From NCBI GenBank assembly GCA_029379385.1, contig CM055618.1:1002134-1066133 (forward strand): DNA of 64,000 bases, given 5' to 3'. A program made the translations under genes and the position numbers. Position 1 is the stretch's first letter. Each line of letters begins with the position of its first letter. Origin of the DNA: Quillaja saponaria (lineage: Eukaryota > Streptophyta > Magnoliopsida > Fabales > Quillajaceae). The notes under the pieces are model-generated. The model was not told the origin of the DNA and did not search any database. It worked only from the letters and a program-made list of their open reading frames with translations. Below, one piece after another: positions 12,291 through 25,000 of this stretch.

Positions 12291-12757
12291 AATAACATAA
12301 ACCTTTTTTTTCTTTTTTTTTTTTTAGTGAAAATCAAAATCATTTAATTCCTTACAACATTGAACTTATTTAAACAATCCCTCATTTTTCTCATGTACAA
12401 AATTTTAACATTTTAGTAAATGATGGGAATACTATTTAACATCCACCACTTAATATGAGCAATCTCTGTTGTTGATATTTCTAACGTTATATACTCTACA
12501 TTATGTAATGTTATTTGGCCCCTTTATTCCCCATTTCGATCACAGAAAATGTCAAATTTAATGATTTAAATATTATAATAATCAATCTCAACATCATTAA
12601 AATTAGATAGACTATAAGTCATACACAAACATTGACGTTGTATGAAATTCTATACATGCAGCAAGCCGTTTTAAGGAGGGTCATATGATATGCTGGTTGA
12701 CCTATCTGAATATGATCTTCTACATAAACCATCCAAAGTTAGTTGATAATCCAAAGA
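12291..12757. other. intergenic, T-rich
   Basis: A T-rich tract lies at about 12306-12326. Nothing else is recognisable. Confidence 0.55.
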
Positions 12758-15160
12758 TCAACATTTTGAAATAGCCTTGAAGTTACCATATAGGTCCAAA
12801 AAGTTCTCATTGAGCTTGATTGCCAATAAGTGAATAGAGTGAGTGTCATATGATATCTTATCAATGTTAGCTTCAATAATTGTACACTTTTTCTTTACAT
12901 TTTTCACATTCTCATGAATGTCTGGAAGCTCTTCTAAGATAATGGAGTCCAAATTGAATTTCATATATTCTATTATTTGCGTCAGCCTTCTTAACTCGTT
13001 CCTTTGACCTGATGTAGAAGCATATGTAACTTGCAGACTGGCAGCAATATCAGACACTAATTCTTTGCCCTGGTAATGTAGGTCCATAGTCAAATTTATA
13101 AGTTTATCAGTCAATTTTTGTTTTAGATGCTCCACATGAGACCCTGTTGACCCTACTGTAGCTTTTAAACTTTCAAGTTCTTTCAAGACGAAGTTCATAT
13201 CAATTTTTTCATTTTTCATGGGCATTTCACTACCTCTATCTCTCCTTCTTCCTCTACTTAACCCTCTTTGCCTAAAAAAGGTTTAGTTTCCAAGGGTTCA
13301 GTAAGAACTATAAATGGAGAGGCAACAAGTTCAGCTTTCTCTTTCTCAACTACTCATCTTGTACTCTTGCTCTCTCTTCTTCCGTTACGTTCTTGGAGAA
13401 GTTCAATAACCCTTGAATTATTTTCGATGGCCTCATCAAACCCCTAAAGATCTTTGTGCAGTTTCTTGAGGAATTCTATAAACTCATGTTTGGCCATTAG
13501 TCGTTGCTAATGTGCCATAATGATATTCAATTTCTGCTTCATTCCTTCAAGCTTAGCCATTAAGTTTGCATTCTTGGCTGTACCAACTTCATTGTTGAGA
13601 GTTATGTAGGAGCTGACAAGCATTTCACCTGTGATTGTAGGTTGAGCGGTATGGAAATGGAATGAGAGAGACTGTACTTGTGGAATTTGGGATGTTTGTT
13701 TTTCTATAATACTGCTCAATTTAAGTTGAATGTCAGTGATAGAGTCCATAATTTCACCAATATTAGCAGTTGCTTCTTTTACACTCTCAGCAGTGTTGTG
13801 AGTCTAAGTATGAATCTGTTTAACTATCTTGTTCAATTGTGAGATCTTTGATTCAGCTGTTCTACATTCCTTAAGTTGTGCAAGAACATGTTTGATATGT
13901 GCCAAAGCATTCAGAAATAGCTTGTTCAGCGGGGGTATGATGCTCAGCCATATCAAACTCTCCGTTTGCTTCGTCATGTGAACTTAAGTCTCCATTATCC
14001 TTTTCAACTATTTAGCCTGGATTATCAACCATTACACAAGCTGTGTTTTCTGTTTCGATAGCTAAGGCTTGATTGATTCCTTCTCTTAATGTGGAATCAA
14101 TTGTCTCAGCTACTACACCTTTATTTTATCCGCAATTTCCTCAATAAGCTTATTTGCTGTTGAGTGGATGATGGCATCTATCTCAGCTCCTACATCAGCT
14201 GCTATTTTTTTAATCTCTTCAAGCAATCTTGCTGACTTATCATTCATATTAGCTGTTTCTTCAAAAGCTTCATCCACATCATTCATCATCTCACAATTAA
14301 CTACAACATCTATATTATCTTCAACTACAGGTGGTTCTGATTCCTCTACCATAGGAGGCTCAAGTGGTTCAGCTAAGTGGGGATGTTATTTAGCCGTTAC
14401 TGTTGTTGTGGGGCCTCATCAGCGTCTTCTTCTACAGTTTCCTCCATGTCATTGTCGGTTTCATCTTCAAAATGTTCCATCTCATCAATTGCCTGGCTTT
14501 CATGAATCTAACTCTTATTTATCAATTTCCTATATCCTTCCAGAAACTTTGTTTTACTGCATTTGTATATTTTACAGTCTGGCTGATTTGGGGTTGATAG
14601 AGGAATTTGAAAATAGTGGAACATTTTAGTCAAGTGCATCCCATAGCTCAACACAATTTTCCTTTTCTCTGACCGCTTGCGGCATTCGGCAAATCTTCTT
14701 TCGAATCATGGCTGCCATATTGATTTTCCTCTACATCACCAGTCCCGTACCATGAATAATTCAGTTTTGGAAACGGTTAGCGGTCTTTCTGCCTTTGGCA
14801 ATAGAGTGTTTACCATAAACAAATGACAAATCCTATGTTCAACTGTAAACCTGGACGAAGCCTTCACAAGCTCTTCATATTCTAGGTCTTCAAAGCACTT
14901 TGACTTTAGTGGCCTAGAACTCATCTAGAAAATAGCATGCTTAAAGAGGCAAATGGGAGTTCATTAGGAGTCAGTTTTGATATCCTAATTTCTAGAGAAC
15001 TACTGCACCTTTTGCTAGCTGGGTTTCTAAGCACTGGAGGTTATTGTTTTGAGGAGTCAACCCAGTGGGGCCTTCTAATCCATCTGCTGCTGTTTTCTGC
15101 AACAGAGGACTCATTTTCACCACCAAATCTGTTGTTGTTTCAAGTATCTTGTTTTAGCTA
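12758..15160 (-). pseudogene. antisense retroelement-type ORF remnants with coiled coil
   Basis: Four minus-strand open segments follow in order: 14924-14736, 14352-14113, 13749-13507 and 13225-12758. Stops and shifts separate them, so they look like one decayed gene. The first (SRPLKSKCFEDLEYEELV ... HRICHLFMVNTLLP) resembles the so-called plant transposon protein found in LTR retroelements. The middle ones are acidic and Ser/Thr-rich. The last (155 residues) is rich in regularly spaced Leu/Ile and charged residues, consistent with a coiled coil. No catalytic motif is seen. I infer an extra ORF of an Athila/Tat-like element; an unknown host gene cannot be excluded. Confidence 0.45.
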
Positions 15161-15369
15161 AGATATTCTCTAATATATTAGTAGTTTCCATTATTAGAGC
15201 CTTAAAGACAATGATGTCTACTTTTTTGTCTTAGATCTCTGTGTTTAGACTACCAAATGTTGTAATATCAGTTAGTATCTACTTGTTGCATGATTACTAA
15301 GTTGTTATAACTGCTGGAAGTGTTATTATATATTGTCTTTAATCTAGTACTGATACCAAATTGCATCAT

Positions 15370-15381
15370 TGGTATCAGAGC
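15370..15381 (+). other. primer-binding site of a Ty3/gypsy element
   Basis: TGGTATCAGAGC, complementary to the 3' end of plant initiator tRNA-Met. It lies four bases after AATTGCA, which could be the end of a 5' LTR at 15365. The LTR's own start was not found. Confidence 0.7.
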
Positions 15382-15439
15382 AAGTTCGCTCTTAGGGTTG
15401 TGCATTCTACCTTTATTTTTTACTTCTGTATTGTGTGGA

Positions 15440-17872
15440 ATGGCTGCAAGGGCTGGCACAGATAGAGGCCGTGGCCAAAATGGTAGACATTAAGCTAATA
15501 TTCAAATGTTTGAAGGGCTGCAAGATCAAATTCTGAACCACACTCGGTTAATCAAGCACATGACAACCATCAAGGTGGGAATAACTAAAGGCCTGAAAAT
15601 CCAAGGGAACCTGATGTTGACATTATTTCTAAGCAGGAAATGAGTAGTTCAATTGGTGAAGATAGATCAGATTTTGAAAGGCGTGGTCGACGACATAGTA
15701 GACCACAACGTTGGAAGTATCATATTGTCATACTTTGCAGAACACGAAAGAGTATGGTGTGCAAGTTCACATTGCAGAATTTGATGATGAAATAGAGGCT
15801 GAGGAGATTCTAGACTTGTTGGACATCATTAAGATTTATTTTAATTGGAAGGGGTGCCAGAAGATAGAAAGGTTAAACTAGTAGGAGCAAAGTTGAGGGT
15901 CTAACATCTACATGGCGGAAAGATTATCAAAATGATAAAGAGAATTAAGGGAAAAGTCAAAATCAGAAGATGGAATAAGATGAAAGAGAAATTGAAAGCT
16001 TAATTATTGCCTCAAGATTATGAACAAACCCTATATTAAAGGTTCAAAACCTAAGGCAACATGAGAAGACTGTGAAAGAATAAAGTCAAGAATTTAATTG
16101 ATTGACATTAAGAAGTAAGCTAGCTGAATCTCAAACACAAAAGGTTAGTTGATATGTGAATGGGCTTCTATTAGCCATTCAAGACCAAGTCAGCTTGCAG
16201 CGTTCTTATAAGGTCAGAGATGAATATTAGTTAGCACTAAAATTTAAAGCTCAACTCACCAGAAGTTCTTCCAAAAGGCCTGCAACAAATCATATCAGCG
16301 GTCCACCAAGAAATAGAGCAGCTAACAGTGTGCAAGGAGGCAGAACAACTACTCCTGCACGCTCTGGTGAACAAGCCAGTACTTTAATGCAAGGGTTGGT
16401 CAGGCATGAAATAATGTTCAAACAGAAGGCGTATTTAGATGCTATGGGTGTTCAGAGATTGGATATCGGTCCAATGAGTGTTCGAAGAGGTAGAATGAAG
16501 TTCAAGTTCATTTTGCAGAAGAACAAGAGGGAGAACCAGAAGACTTTTTTTTAAATGAAGGTGGTAAAGATCATGCTGAAAATGGTGATATTGAGGAAGG
16601 AATCGAAGGTGACAATAGATAAAGTGCTTGTTGTTAGGAGATCCTTGATTTCTTCAGAAACTAAAATGAAGAAAGATTACCTTCACATAAACATCTTTCA
16701 AACTTATTGTATAACTAGAGGAAAGCTTTGTAATCTGATCATTGATGGTAGAAGTAGTGAAAATCTAGTAGCTTAAGATATGGTGGAAAAATTGAAGCTA
16801 AAAACTGTGAAAAATCTGGAGTCTTATCGTGTCCTTTGTTTCAACAAAGGAATTGAGGTAATTGTGTCTTCAAAATGCCAGGTCAAATTTTCCATTGGCT
16901 CCTATTTTATTGAGTCGGTGTGGTGTGACGTTGTTCCAATGGACGTTGGCCACATTCTACTAGGTCGAAATTGGCATAGGAAGACCCTCCATGATGGTGA
17001 AAAGAATACCTATACCATCTATATTGATAAGAAGTTTATGTTGAAACCAATAAGGGATGATGCTTTTACTAAGGAGGCTGGAGTGTAAAATAATCCTTTA
17101 AATTTTGCTGATTTGTGAAGTTGAGCAAGAAGAACAAGGTTGTGTATGCTTCGGTCGGAAAGGAAGAAATCATACCTGTAATTATGTCAGAAAGTGCAAA
17201 AGGGGTGGTAGATGAATTTCAAGACGTTATGCCTGAAGAATTGCCTCGTGGCTTACCTTTTTTAATGAGAGATATACAACAACCAATAGACCTAATAATC
17301 GGATCTGCCTTGCCTAATCTTCCTTACTACAGAATGAACCCGAAGGAGCGTGATAAGCTTCGAAGACAAGCTCTTGAGTTGCTAAACAAAGGCTTTATTC
17401 TGGAAAGTTTAAGTCCCTGTGCAGTACCTACTTGATTAACACCAAAGAAGGATGAAAGTTGGAGGATGAATGTGGACAATAGAGCTATAAATAAGATAAC
17501 TATTAAGTACAGGTTCCCGATACCAAGATTGGATGACATGCTTGATATGCTATCAAGATCTCGAGTCTTTTCAAAGATTGATTTAAAGAATGGCTATCAT
17601 CAAATCTGCATTAGAGAGGGAATTAGTGGAAAACAACATTCAAGACAAATGAAGGTTTATATAAGTAGTTGGCTATGCCATTTGGCGTTTCAAATGCGCC
17701 TAGTAGCTTCACGAGGTTTTTGAATCAGGTGCTTAAGCTGCTAATTGGGAAGTTTGTTGTTGTTTACTTTGACAATATCCTAATTTGTAGCAAAGATTAA
17801 GAAACTTATGTTGGACGTAAGAGGGTTATTCTAGAATTACTAAGACAAAATCAATTGTATGCAAACCCAACT
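15440..17872 (+). pseudogene. Ty3/gypsy gag-pol remnant (chromovirus type)
   Basis: Decayed retrotransposon polyprotein, 59 bases after the primer-binding site. Gag begins at the ATG at 15440 and shows the capsid-like stretch EILDLLDIIKIYFNW around 15805-15850. The protease region follows at about 16690-17080: LIIDGRSSENLVA, with the second conserved block HILLGRNW at about 16950. The reverse-transcriptase N-terminal part is at 17190-17435 (LPYYRMNPKERDKL, LLNKGFILES), then [19 protein letters not shown] and [12 protein letters not shown] at 17480-17610. The catalytic YFDNILI at about 17765-17790 has Asn in place of the second Asp. Many stops and shifts are present. RNase H and integrase are missing: the frame runs into unrelated sequence near 17870. 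Confidence 0.85.
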
Positions 17873-18790
17873 ATGACTGACCAAACTAATTCTACCAGCC
17901 CCAAGGATCTTTCCGTGGAACAAGATCAAATTATTGTAATTCAACAAAAACAAGGGGAGATGATGGAACAAATAGGCTGATTGACTTTGTCCGTCGAGAG
18001 ATTAACCCTGCAGCGTCAAAAGCAGCCATATTTGCTGCAAGAACCAAGAAATGATGACCGTGATGTTGGTGAGGAAGATGGAGAGGAGGCCAATTTTGAT
18101 GAAGTAGAGGAGGAGAGACCATGTCCAAGGAGGCAACAATAGGGAACTGGAAACAAATGTTGGCTTCTTAAGAGGCATTTAAGAGACATTAAGTTAAATG
18201 TTATAAGAAATAAGGTTCAAGAAATTCAATAACGACTAGAACATTATAATTCATTGGAACGTAATAATTTGAGGTATGATGCAAAACATTCATTTTGCAT
18301 AGAAGCGCCAAAAGATGTGACTTGCCATGTTGTCCACCTTTATTTAGTGATGACTTTCAGCAAATTGATGATTTAAAGAATGGGATTGAAAAGGATCCAA
18401 TAAATGATGACTATTCAGATCATGATGAAGAAGAATCTATTTGTCAAGTTCCAAACTATCCAAGTACCAAGGTTGTTGAAGTAAACATAAATCACCATGG
18501 CATTAGAGATGTGCATTTTGAGTTCACACAATTTAATACAAACAAGATTTCTCAATATAAGGATCCATTCTTGTGCGATTGTTTGAAAATTGATTACTCA
18601 TGGATACTTCAAAAAATTATGATTGAAATTTTCATCACTGCCTGTTGGACTGACTGAATGGATGTGGTAAGAATTGTAGGCAAGTTCAAAGTTCTTCATC
18701 AGGGTTTAACTATTCTTGAAAGATCCAAGTTTACAATTTTGAAAATTTTCGAAGGCATGAACTTGAGGATGAGTTCTTTCCAACTCAAGG
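17873..18790 (+). pseudogene. second gag-like fragment joined to the RT remnant
   Basis: Immediately after the RT motif LRQNQLYAN the sequence starts a new ATG (17873). The product begins MTDQTNSTSPKDLSVEQDQI and continues into an acidic segment and RPCPRRQQ, typical of the N-terminal part of a Ty3/gypsy gag. Further in-frame pieces (18295-18657, 120 residues, acidic) have no recognised domain. The same-orientation join of pol to gag suggests a recombinant or template-switched element. Only the gag-like character is inferred; no domain proves it. Confidence 0.45.
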
Positions 18791-18795
18791 AGTAT

Positions 18796-19156
18796 GATGT
18801 GCGGACACACATTTGGAAATTCAAGAATTGAGTCACCTATGTTCCAAACTCACGAGTTGCAATATGTTTTATAATCAAAAGTAAGTCTTTATTAGTATTA
18901 GAATTGAGTCACCTATAAATAGAGGTTCCAATGAAGTCATATTATCTAATTTAATTTTGTATTTTCTATGGCTTAGAGGGTTGTTCTAGGCTTATAAAAA
19001 CCCATTATATGCAGCTTTGCTAGATAGTTTTTGCTGAATATTATCACAATTGTTTATTACAATTTTCTTATTTCTTATCTAAACAAGTTCTTGTTTAATA
19101 GTAAAATTAAACCTGTTTCTTATCACTCTTCATTCCTCTTTTTAAGAGCGTGACAA
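18796..19156 (+). mobile_element. candidate 3' LTR with TATA box
   Basis: About 360 bp beginning TGATGTGCGG after a purine-rich stretch and ending GCGTGACA. A strong TATA box (TATAAATAG, 18914-18922) stands within it and poly-T/AT signals follow, as in a plant LTR. Its end does not match the presumed 5' LTR end at 15365, so the two belong to different elements or one has decayed. Confidence 0.45.
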
Positions 19157-19159
19157 ATC

Positions 19160-20359
19160 AACCTTGTAGTTCATGATTGTGGTGGAGGAGTCCTTATCAT
19201 TCAAGGATACAAGTGTTCTTTTTTTTTCTTTTTATCACTCAAAATTCTAATCAACCATCCTTGTATAATTTCTAGCAATCTATTTTACTTTGGCACGTCA
19301 CCATGAAGTAAACATTACTCAGGTCTAGTAGAGTAGGCCGATGGCCAAACCATGAATATCTTGCTCCTCTCATTTACTTTTCATCTGTCTCGTTTGTTTT
19401 TAATTTTAACATAAATCACCATAACTGTGCAAATAAAAAAAATTAAAATTAATTGATTTCTTAAGCTATGAATGACCTATAGCATTGGTGGGTGATAAGA
19501 GCATCAATAATGATTTTATCTATAATTACATGATGAAATGACCATAACAACAAAATTAAGAATAATTTATTTGTTTAAATAATTTGATCCTTTATTTATG
19601 TATGACCTAAAGAATTGGTGGTAAGTAGTAAGAGTACCAATAATGAAGACACTCCATAATGTCATGGTTACACCTCTCTAGCACTGGTATGATTGTATAT
19701 AGATAAAGGGTGGGGTATATTTGCACTCTAACTTGGTTACTGGCTGAGAAGACTATGAATTACGAACCTGCCCAAGGTTAATCTCATATCGCTGCATTAA
19801 GTATTCAGTTGACAAAGAGATATTTAGATCTTTACTATTCAGTTGTTAGGTAACCATTGTTCAACACTTGGCTTTTAAACTTGATAAGTACCTATTCTGC
19901 TCTTCACTATTAATCTCCTTATTACCTATTCTGGTAATCACTATTCAACTTATAAATACCTATGTAGTGATTCACAATTAATCTATTTCCTTAAAATCCC
20001 TTTAAACCAGTTTCCTACCACATGCAACACTTTAGTCACCTCTCATTTATTATGCAAATGGAAAACTGTAACAAACTATGCTGGTCAAACTAAGTTAGTT
20101 GTAGTACTATTTGTTCTTCTTCAAAAATGCACTTGTGCTATTTTTGTTAAACGTGTATATATTAAAAATTATCTAAACAAAGTAGATAACACTTCATTCA
20201 CCCAAAATCTAGCATTTATCACTTTTCTTGAATGCCATCTAGCTGTTCACTTTAGATTTGCAACTCAGCTGTTGATTTCATACTGCTAAAATTATAAAAT
20301 GGTCCGTTTTGTTGTTGCTTTTGTTCGCATGATTCATCATTATCATTATATAAATATAA
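19160..20359. other. intergenic with an imperfect local duplication
   Basis: No gene is recognisable. Two imperfect copies of a 50 bp stretch (ATGACCTAtAGcATTGGTGG ... GAGCATCAATAATG type) lie at about 19463-19513 and 19597-19650. Confidence 0.5.
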
Positions 20360-20780
20360 GTGGATTGATGCAACCTAAAAATGTTTCGATGTAAGGATTT
20401 TATTATACTAGTTTTTCAGTGCAATTTTTTGGTCACTAACTTGGTTTTTTGGTGGCAACACCTAAGGCTGTAAAGCAAATAAGAATTTGTGACGTTCTTT
20501 AAATAATGGCTATCCTCTCCCTCCCCTTTCCTGTTGATCCATTCAATCATATCATATGACAATTAATTACAATCCTGACCCCTAATTCCTCCCTCTAGTA
20601 CCCTTGGCTAGTTCAGTATTCCCATCATGGATACTCTTTAATCATCTCCATTTGTTTCACATAAAATACTAAAAAGAATTTAAACCTCAAGTCTAAATTG
20701 TAAGTTATTTAATATAAATTATCACAGATAAGTTCATCTTTCTAAACTCTTTCTCTAAAACTTCTTTCACTTACGGGTTT
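20360..20780 (+). repeat. local duplication, copy 1 (empty-site copy)
   Basis: It shares with 21113-22090 the ordered blocks TGATGCAACC, a CTCCC-rich stretch, ACAATTAATTACAATCCT, GGCTAGTTCAGTATTCCCAT, and CTAAACTCT followed by CTCTAAA. This copy lacks the MITE that splits copy 2. No protein is recognised. The frame at 20781-20900 with a Pro-rich FPPPPPW start is unassigned. Confidence 0.65.
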
Positions 20781-21112
20781 CAACGGGTAATTTTCCACCA
20801 CCACCTCCGTGGATGGAATTAAGGAAATTCACAAGAAATCATTGGCTTATTGACCAACGAATTCGAGAGGAACAAATCGATGAAAGGATTGTAGCTTGAA
20901 TGAATCAAATGCTACACCCATAGATTTTATTTATAATAAAAAAGAGTAAGAAAAGTACCACATACAACCAATGTGAGACTAATAACAATATAAACTATTT
21001 AACATAAACTATTCTAATAACCAGACATAAACTATTCTAACAATTTTGTTAATATTTACCTATTTGTTTAAATATATTAACAGAACATTATTTTGTATTG
21101 ACTATAACTAGA
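20781..21112. other. spacer between the duplicated copies
   Basis: It contains a short open stretch translating to FPPPPPWMELRKFTRNHW and then stops, with no recognised family, followed by AT-rich DNA. Confidence 0.4.
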
Positions 21113-21258
21113 ATGATGCAACCAAAACCAGTTTTCGATATGAGGATAATATTAAACTAACTAATATGGTGAGATTTGTTTTGTCACTACTTTGCCTACC
21201 TGGGGCCAACACAATGACCCAAGCAAAAGGAGGCGTTCAATCAAATTATAGCCTTCAC

Positions 21259-21798
21259 TAGGGGTGTCAACGAGCCGAGTTCGAGCCGAGCTTTGGCAAA
21301 GCTCGGCTCGGCTCGTCTCACTTTAGGTGGGCTCGAGCTCGGCTCGAGCTCGTCCTAGGCTCGCGAGCCTAAGCTCGTTAAGGGCTCGCGAGCAAATATT
21401 CAAGCTCGGCTCGGCTCGTTAAGGGCTCGCGAAATTTTTTTGAAAATTCTAAAAATATTTTGTAAGCAAGGAGAGTCGAACCCATGACCTCTTAGTGAAA
21501 ATTTGTGCAGTTTACCACTAAACCAAGTAACAATTTGTGTTAGTTTTATTGTATATAAATATATTTATTATAAATGTATATATAAATAATAAAAAAAATT
21601 ATTAAATAATATTAAACGAGCTAGCTCATGAGCTCACGAGCCGAGCTTTGGAAAGATTGAGCTCGGCTCGTTTTACTAAACGAGCTTAAAATAAAGCTCA
21701 AGATCGGCTCGTTTAGAAAACGAGCCGAGCTTGATCCGAGCTCTTAACGAGTAGCTCACGAGCTGTTCACGAGCTAGCTCGACTCATTGCCACCCCTA
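21259..21798. mobile_element. hAT-type MITE rich in GAGCTCG palindromes, 540 bp
   Basis: It begins TAGGGGTGTCAACGAGCCGA and ends in the inverted counterpart TTGCCACCCCTA. The flanks are a perfect 8 bp duplication, GCCTTCAC at 21251-21258 and 21799-21806, which is the hAT signature. Both ends carry many copies of GAGCTCG/CGAGCC that form long imperfect hairpins. There is no coding frame, so it is non-autonomous. A tRNA-like Pol III promoter lies in the middle on the minus strand. Confidence 0.9.
21464..21527 (-). other. tRNA-like Pol III promoter inside the MITE
   Basis: Read on the minus strand there is an A-box-like TGGTTTAGTGGTAAAC (complement of 21510-21525). About 26 bases later comes a B-box-like GGGTTCGACTCTCC (complement of 21470-21483). 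Order, spacing and sequence are those of a tRNA or tRNA-derived SINE head. A complete cloverleaf with a proper acceptor stem is not evident, so it is called tRNA-like, not a tRNA gene. Confidence 0.55.
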
Positions 21799-22090
21799 GC
21801 CTTCACCCTCCCCACCTCAATCATTTCAAAAAGATCACGTCAAATTTAATTACAATCCTCACCCTTAGTGCATCCCCTTACTACCCTCGGCTAGTTCAGT
21901 ATTCCCATCATTAATATATTTTGATCATATATCTCTTCTTCCACTTTAAATAATCACAATTGAAATCCATAGTATAAATTTTGAGATATTTCAATATCAA
22001 TTATCCTATATTTATCTTCAGGTGCATCTCATCTGTCTAAACTCTATGCTCTAAAGCTTCATTCACATATGGATTCCAATTGAAACTATT

Positions 22091-25000
22091 CTGCTAACAA
22101 CTCATTGGTGAACTGTAGGAAAATGCAACAGGTGATCATCGTGCTAAACAAGGAGTTAGCTTCAGGTAAATTGTTAGTCAGTCGCATTCAAGAAGACATC
22201 AATTGGACCTCATATTACATCAAACAGCATTAATTATTGCTAAAGTTCTTTAGGACAAAATGAAGCGTCTGAGCATTTCGAAATAACAGGGGCTTTATAA
22301 AGCCCTAATCATTTCATATCATTGTGCGTCGTATTTTAATTTCAATTTAATATTCAAGATATTTTGTATTTTGTATTTATTTATTTTGATTGTGTAATAT
22401 AATGGAAAATTGTGTTGGACTCAATTGTATAAATTCCATGTTGTTATTTTAGTTTTTTTTTTTTCATCTCTAACATACAATTCCATATTTAATGCGTAAC
22501 ATTGTAAAATAGAACAATCATACACTTTTGTCACATGTGGCATTTAGTAAAATAACGAAGGATTCATTGCAGTAATTTTGCCTATATTGGTAAACCTTTT
22601 TAAATTACTATACAATTCATATGGATAATTAGTATACAATTAGCATTCAATTCATGTATAATTTGATTATTATCCTTACTTAGTTACATAAATGATAGAG
22701 TTATCAGAGAAGGTTATTAATTTGAGTAACAATGACCAGTATTGTTAATCTACAAACTAATAGTTGATTTGTGACTAAATAGTTCTTGGCCACATAGTGG
22801 TGGCATAGACAATCATGTTAATCACATTGGACAATGGTCACAATTAGTAACTGATGCATACGCTACCATGCAAGTCATATCCCACCGAATTAGTTTAATG
22901 CAAAATGTCATATTAATCTAGCATGACTACTCAGGGAGAGAACGGGTTATATATATTATAATATATAACCATGCTAATAATAAATTTGGGTTTTTAATAA
23001 TAAGGATATATAAGCCTATTGGTTGCATCTGCATTCCTTTATGTAACAATCTTATTTTTCTTTTACAAAACATTTTATCTTCGAAAATCATAGTAGTGGA
23101 AGAAATTCAAGAAACGTGAAATGCTTTGAAGGTAATCATTTTTTTAGTTTTGTGTGGGTTTTCTATTATCATTTAGAGTGGGCAAGTGTTTAATCAAAAT
23201 AAAACTCTCCTTTTTATCACGTATGTCCTACAACAAAGAAAAAAATGGTTGTTATGTTTCGTATGCAAATGCAAATTAAACAGCTCATAGGTACACATTT
23301 AATTTGCTTCATATAAAATGTTTTCATTTATTGTAACTCAGTGAATTTGAACTGTGAACCATGTTGCCATATTATTGCTGAAGACTTAAATGTAGTGCAT
23401 GAGTCTATTGTCTTCATGAGACAGCATTTCAAGTGTCATTACCATTGTTAATTCTACTGCTCACATAGTGGATGAAATAGAAGAACATCTAGATTACAAG
23501 GCAACAACACAAGTTACATAACAATTAACTCATACTCCAACTAAAATGGAAAAAAAGGATGCCCTCAACTGAGCTATGTTTACCAAAAGTTAAAATATTA
23601 AATTTTGATAATTTGGAGTTTGAGAAATACGACAAAAGTAATATTCTTATTATGACCAATACATTTGACCATTTCACTCCTCTTCATGTGAGTAGATAAC
23701 CTAATGTGCTATTACGTCGCCACACATTCAACTCAATTATTTTTCATTAACCATGTAAATAAAATTTGTTATTTTTTTGAGCATAGACAAAGGTGGACAG
23801 GATTTGTCATAGGGCTTTAGAAGAGAATGTTGGACAGCATAGCTCCAGATTAGTATTATTATATCCTATGTCTACAAAGTTGGTATCTGTGGAAAAAAAG
23901 AAAGTAATTCTCCTCACTGTAAATGACATATTTAAATATATATATTAGTTGGATAATACTGCCATTTATTTAAATGCACTCAATAGAGCGTAACTAGAAT
24001 TAGTATTAAATGTCAAAGGGTGACAATACCTTTACAGCTCTCACCATTAGACACCTTGACAAATGAGGAAATTACGATGCTTGTCTATGTATTTAATGTA
24101 TCTTGAGTTTACTTGGTGACATACTGACTGAGGTCTGAACGTATCGTCATTTGATTGTCTGCAGCTATATAAGGCAATAGGATCGCATGTATGTTGTTAA
24201 CAATATTACTGGTTATGTTATGTGAAAACATTGAGTCTAGTGTGCTTAATGAAGATATATGCTCTTGAAATCACGTCATGACTATATAGGCACATTATCT
24301 AACTCATAAGGAGAAATCATTCTGTATCCCATAGTCGTGGTTCTTGCCCCTTATTTTAAAGTAAAATATTTTCTTTAATAAATCAAATGAATTAGTTTTA
24401 CTTTTAACATTATTATTCAATGAATCACTTGATTCTAGGAAATGGTTTTGAAGGATAAAGATAACCTTGTTGATCATTGTGTCTGGGCATTTTGAAGAGA
24501 AGAAATCTTTATGTCCTATTTAGATAATTGTTATTAGGTTAGTTGCAGCATTAAAATATTTTCTTCTCAAATTCCTAATTTCTTAATATATAATAATAAT
24601 ATAATACAAAGTGTCTTCTTATATTATCGTCAATATTAACATTAACATTAACATTATTGTATTGTAGCTTGACTTCTTAGATAAACTATTTGTGCATGAT
24701 TCCTTCCACCTTAATGAAGATAGTCCGCCAAAAAAAGTCTCTGAATTCCTAATTTATACACCTCAAGGGATTCCAGTACAAAACGGAATGTAAGAATATT
24801 ATCTATCTCATAAGTTAAAACTTCATCTATACAAATATGATAGTTTAGATAAAATAAATTTTAAACAAACTTTTTTTTTTTTTTGTAATAAGGATGATGG
24901 TGCTTGGGTAATGTTTTGGATGTAAGGGGGAGGTTACCTAATCCATATTGTGTTAGGGTAAACCTTTATACATTTTAACTTATTTATAGGTTATCATTTC

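Larger units (their letters stand above)
21113..22090 (+). repeat. local duplication, copy 2, split by a MITE
   Basis: Colinear with 20360-20780 except for the 540 bp insertion at 21259-21798 plus one copy of its 8 bp target. The two flanks align across the insertion to the unsplit copy 1. Confidence 0.65.

Noticed and set aside
14168..14629. 153-codon plus-strand open frame
   Set aside because: Ser/Thr-rich antisense shadow of the acidic minus-strand retroelement ORF.
21464..21527. A true tRNA gene
   Set aside because: The A and B boxes are present but a full acceptor stem and cloverleaf are not evident, and the sequence is embedded in a MITE.
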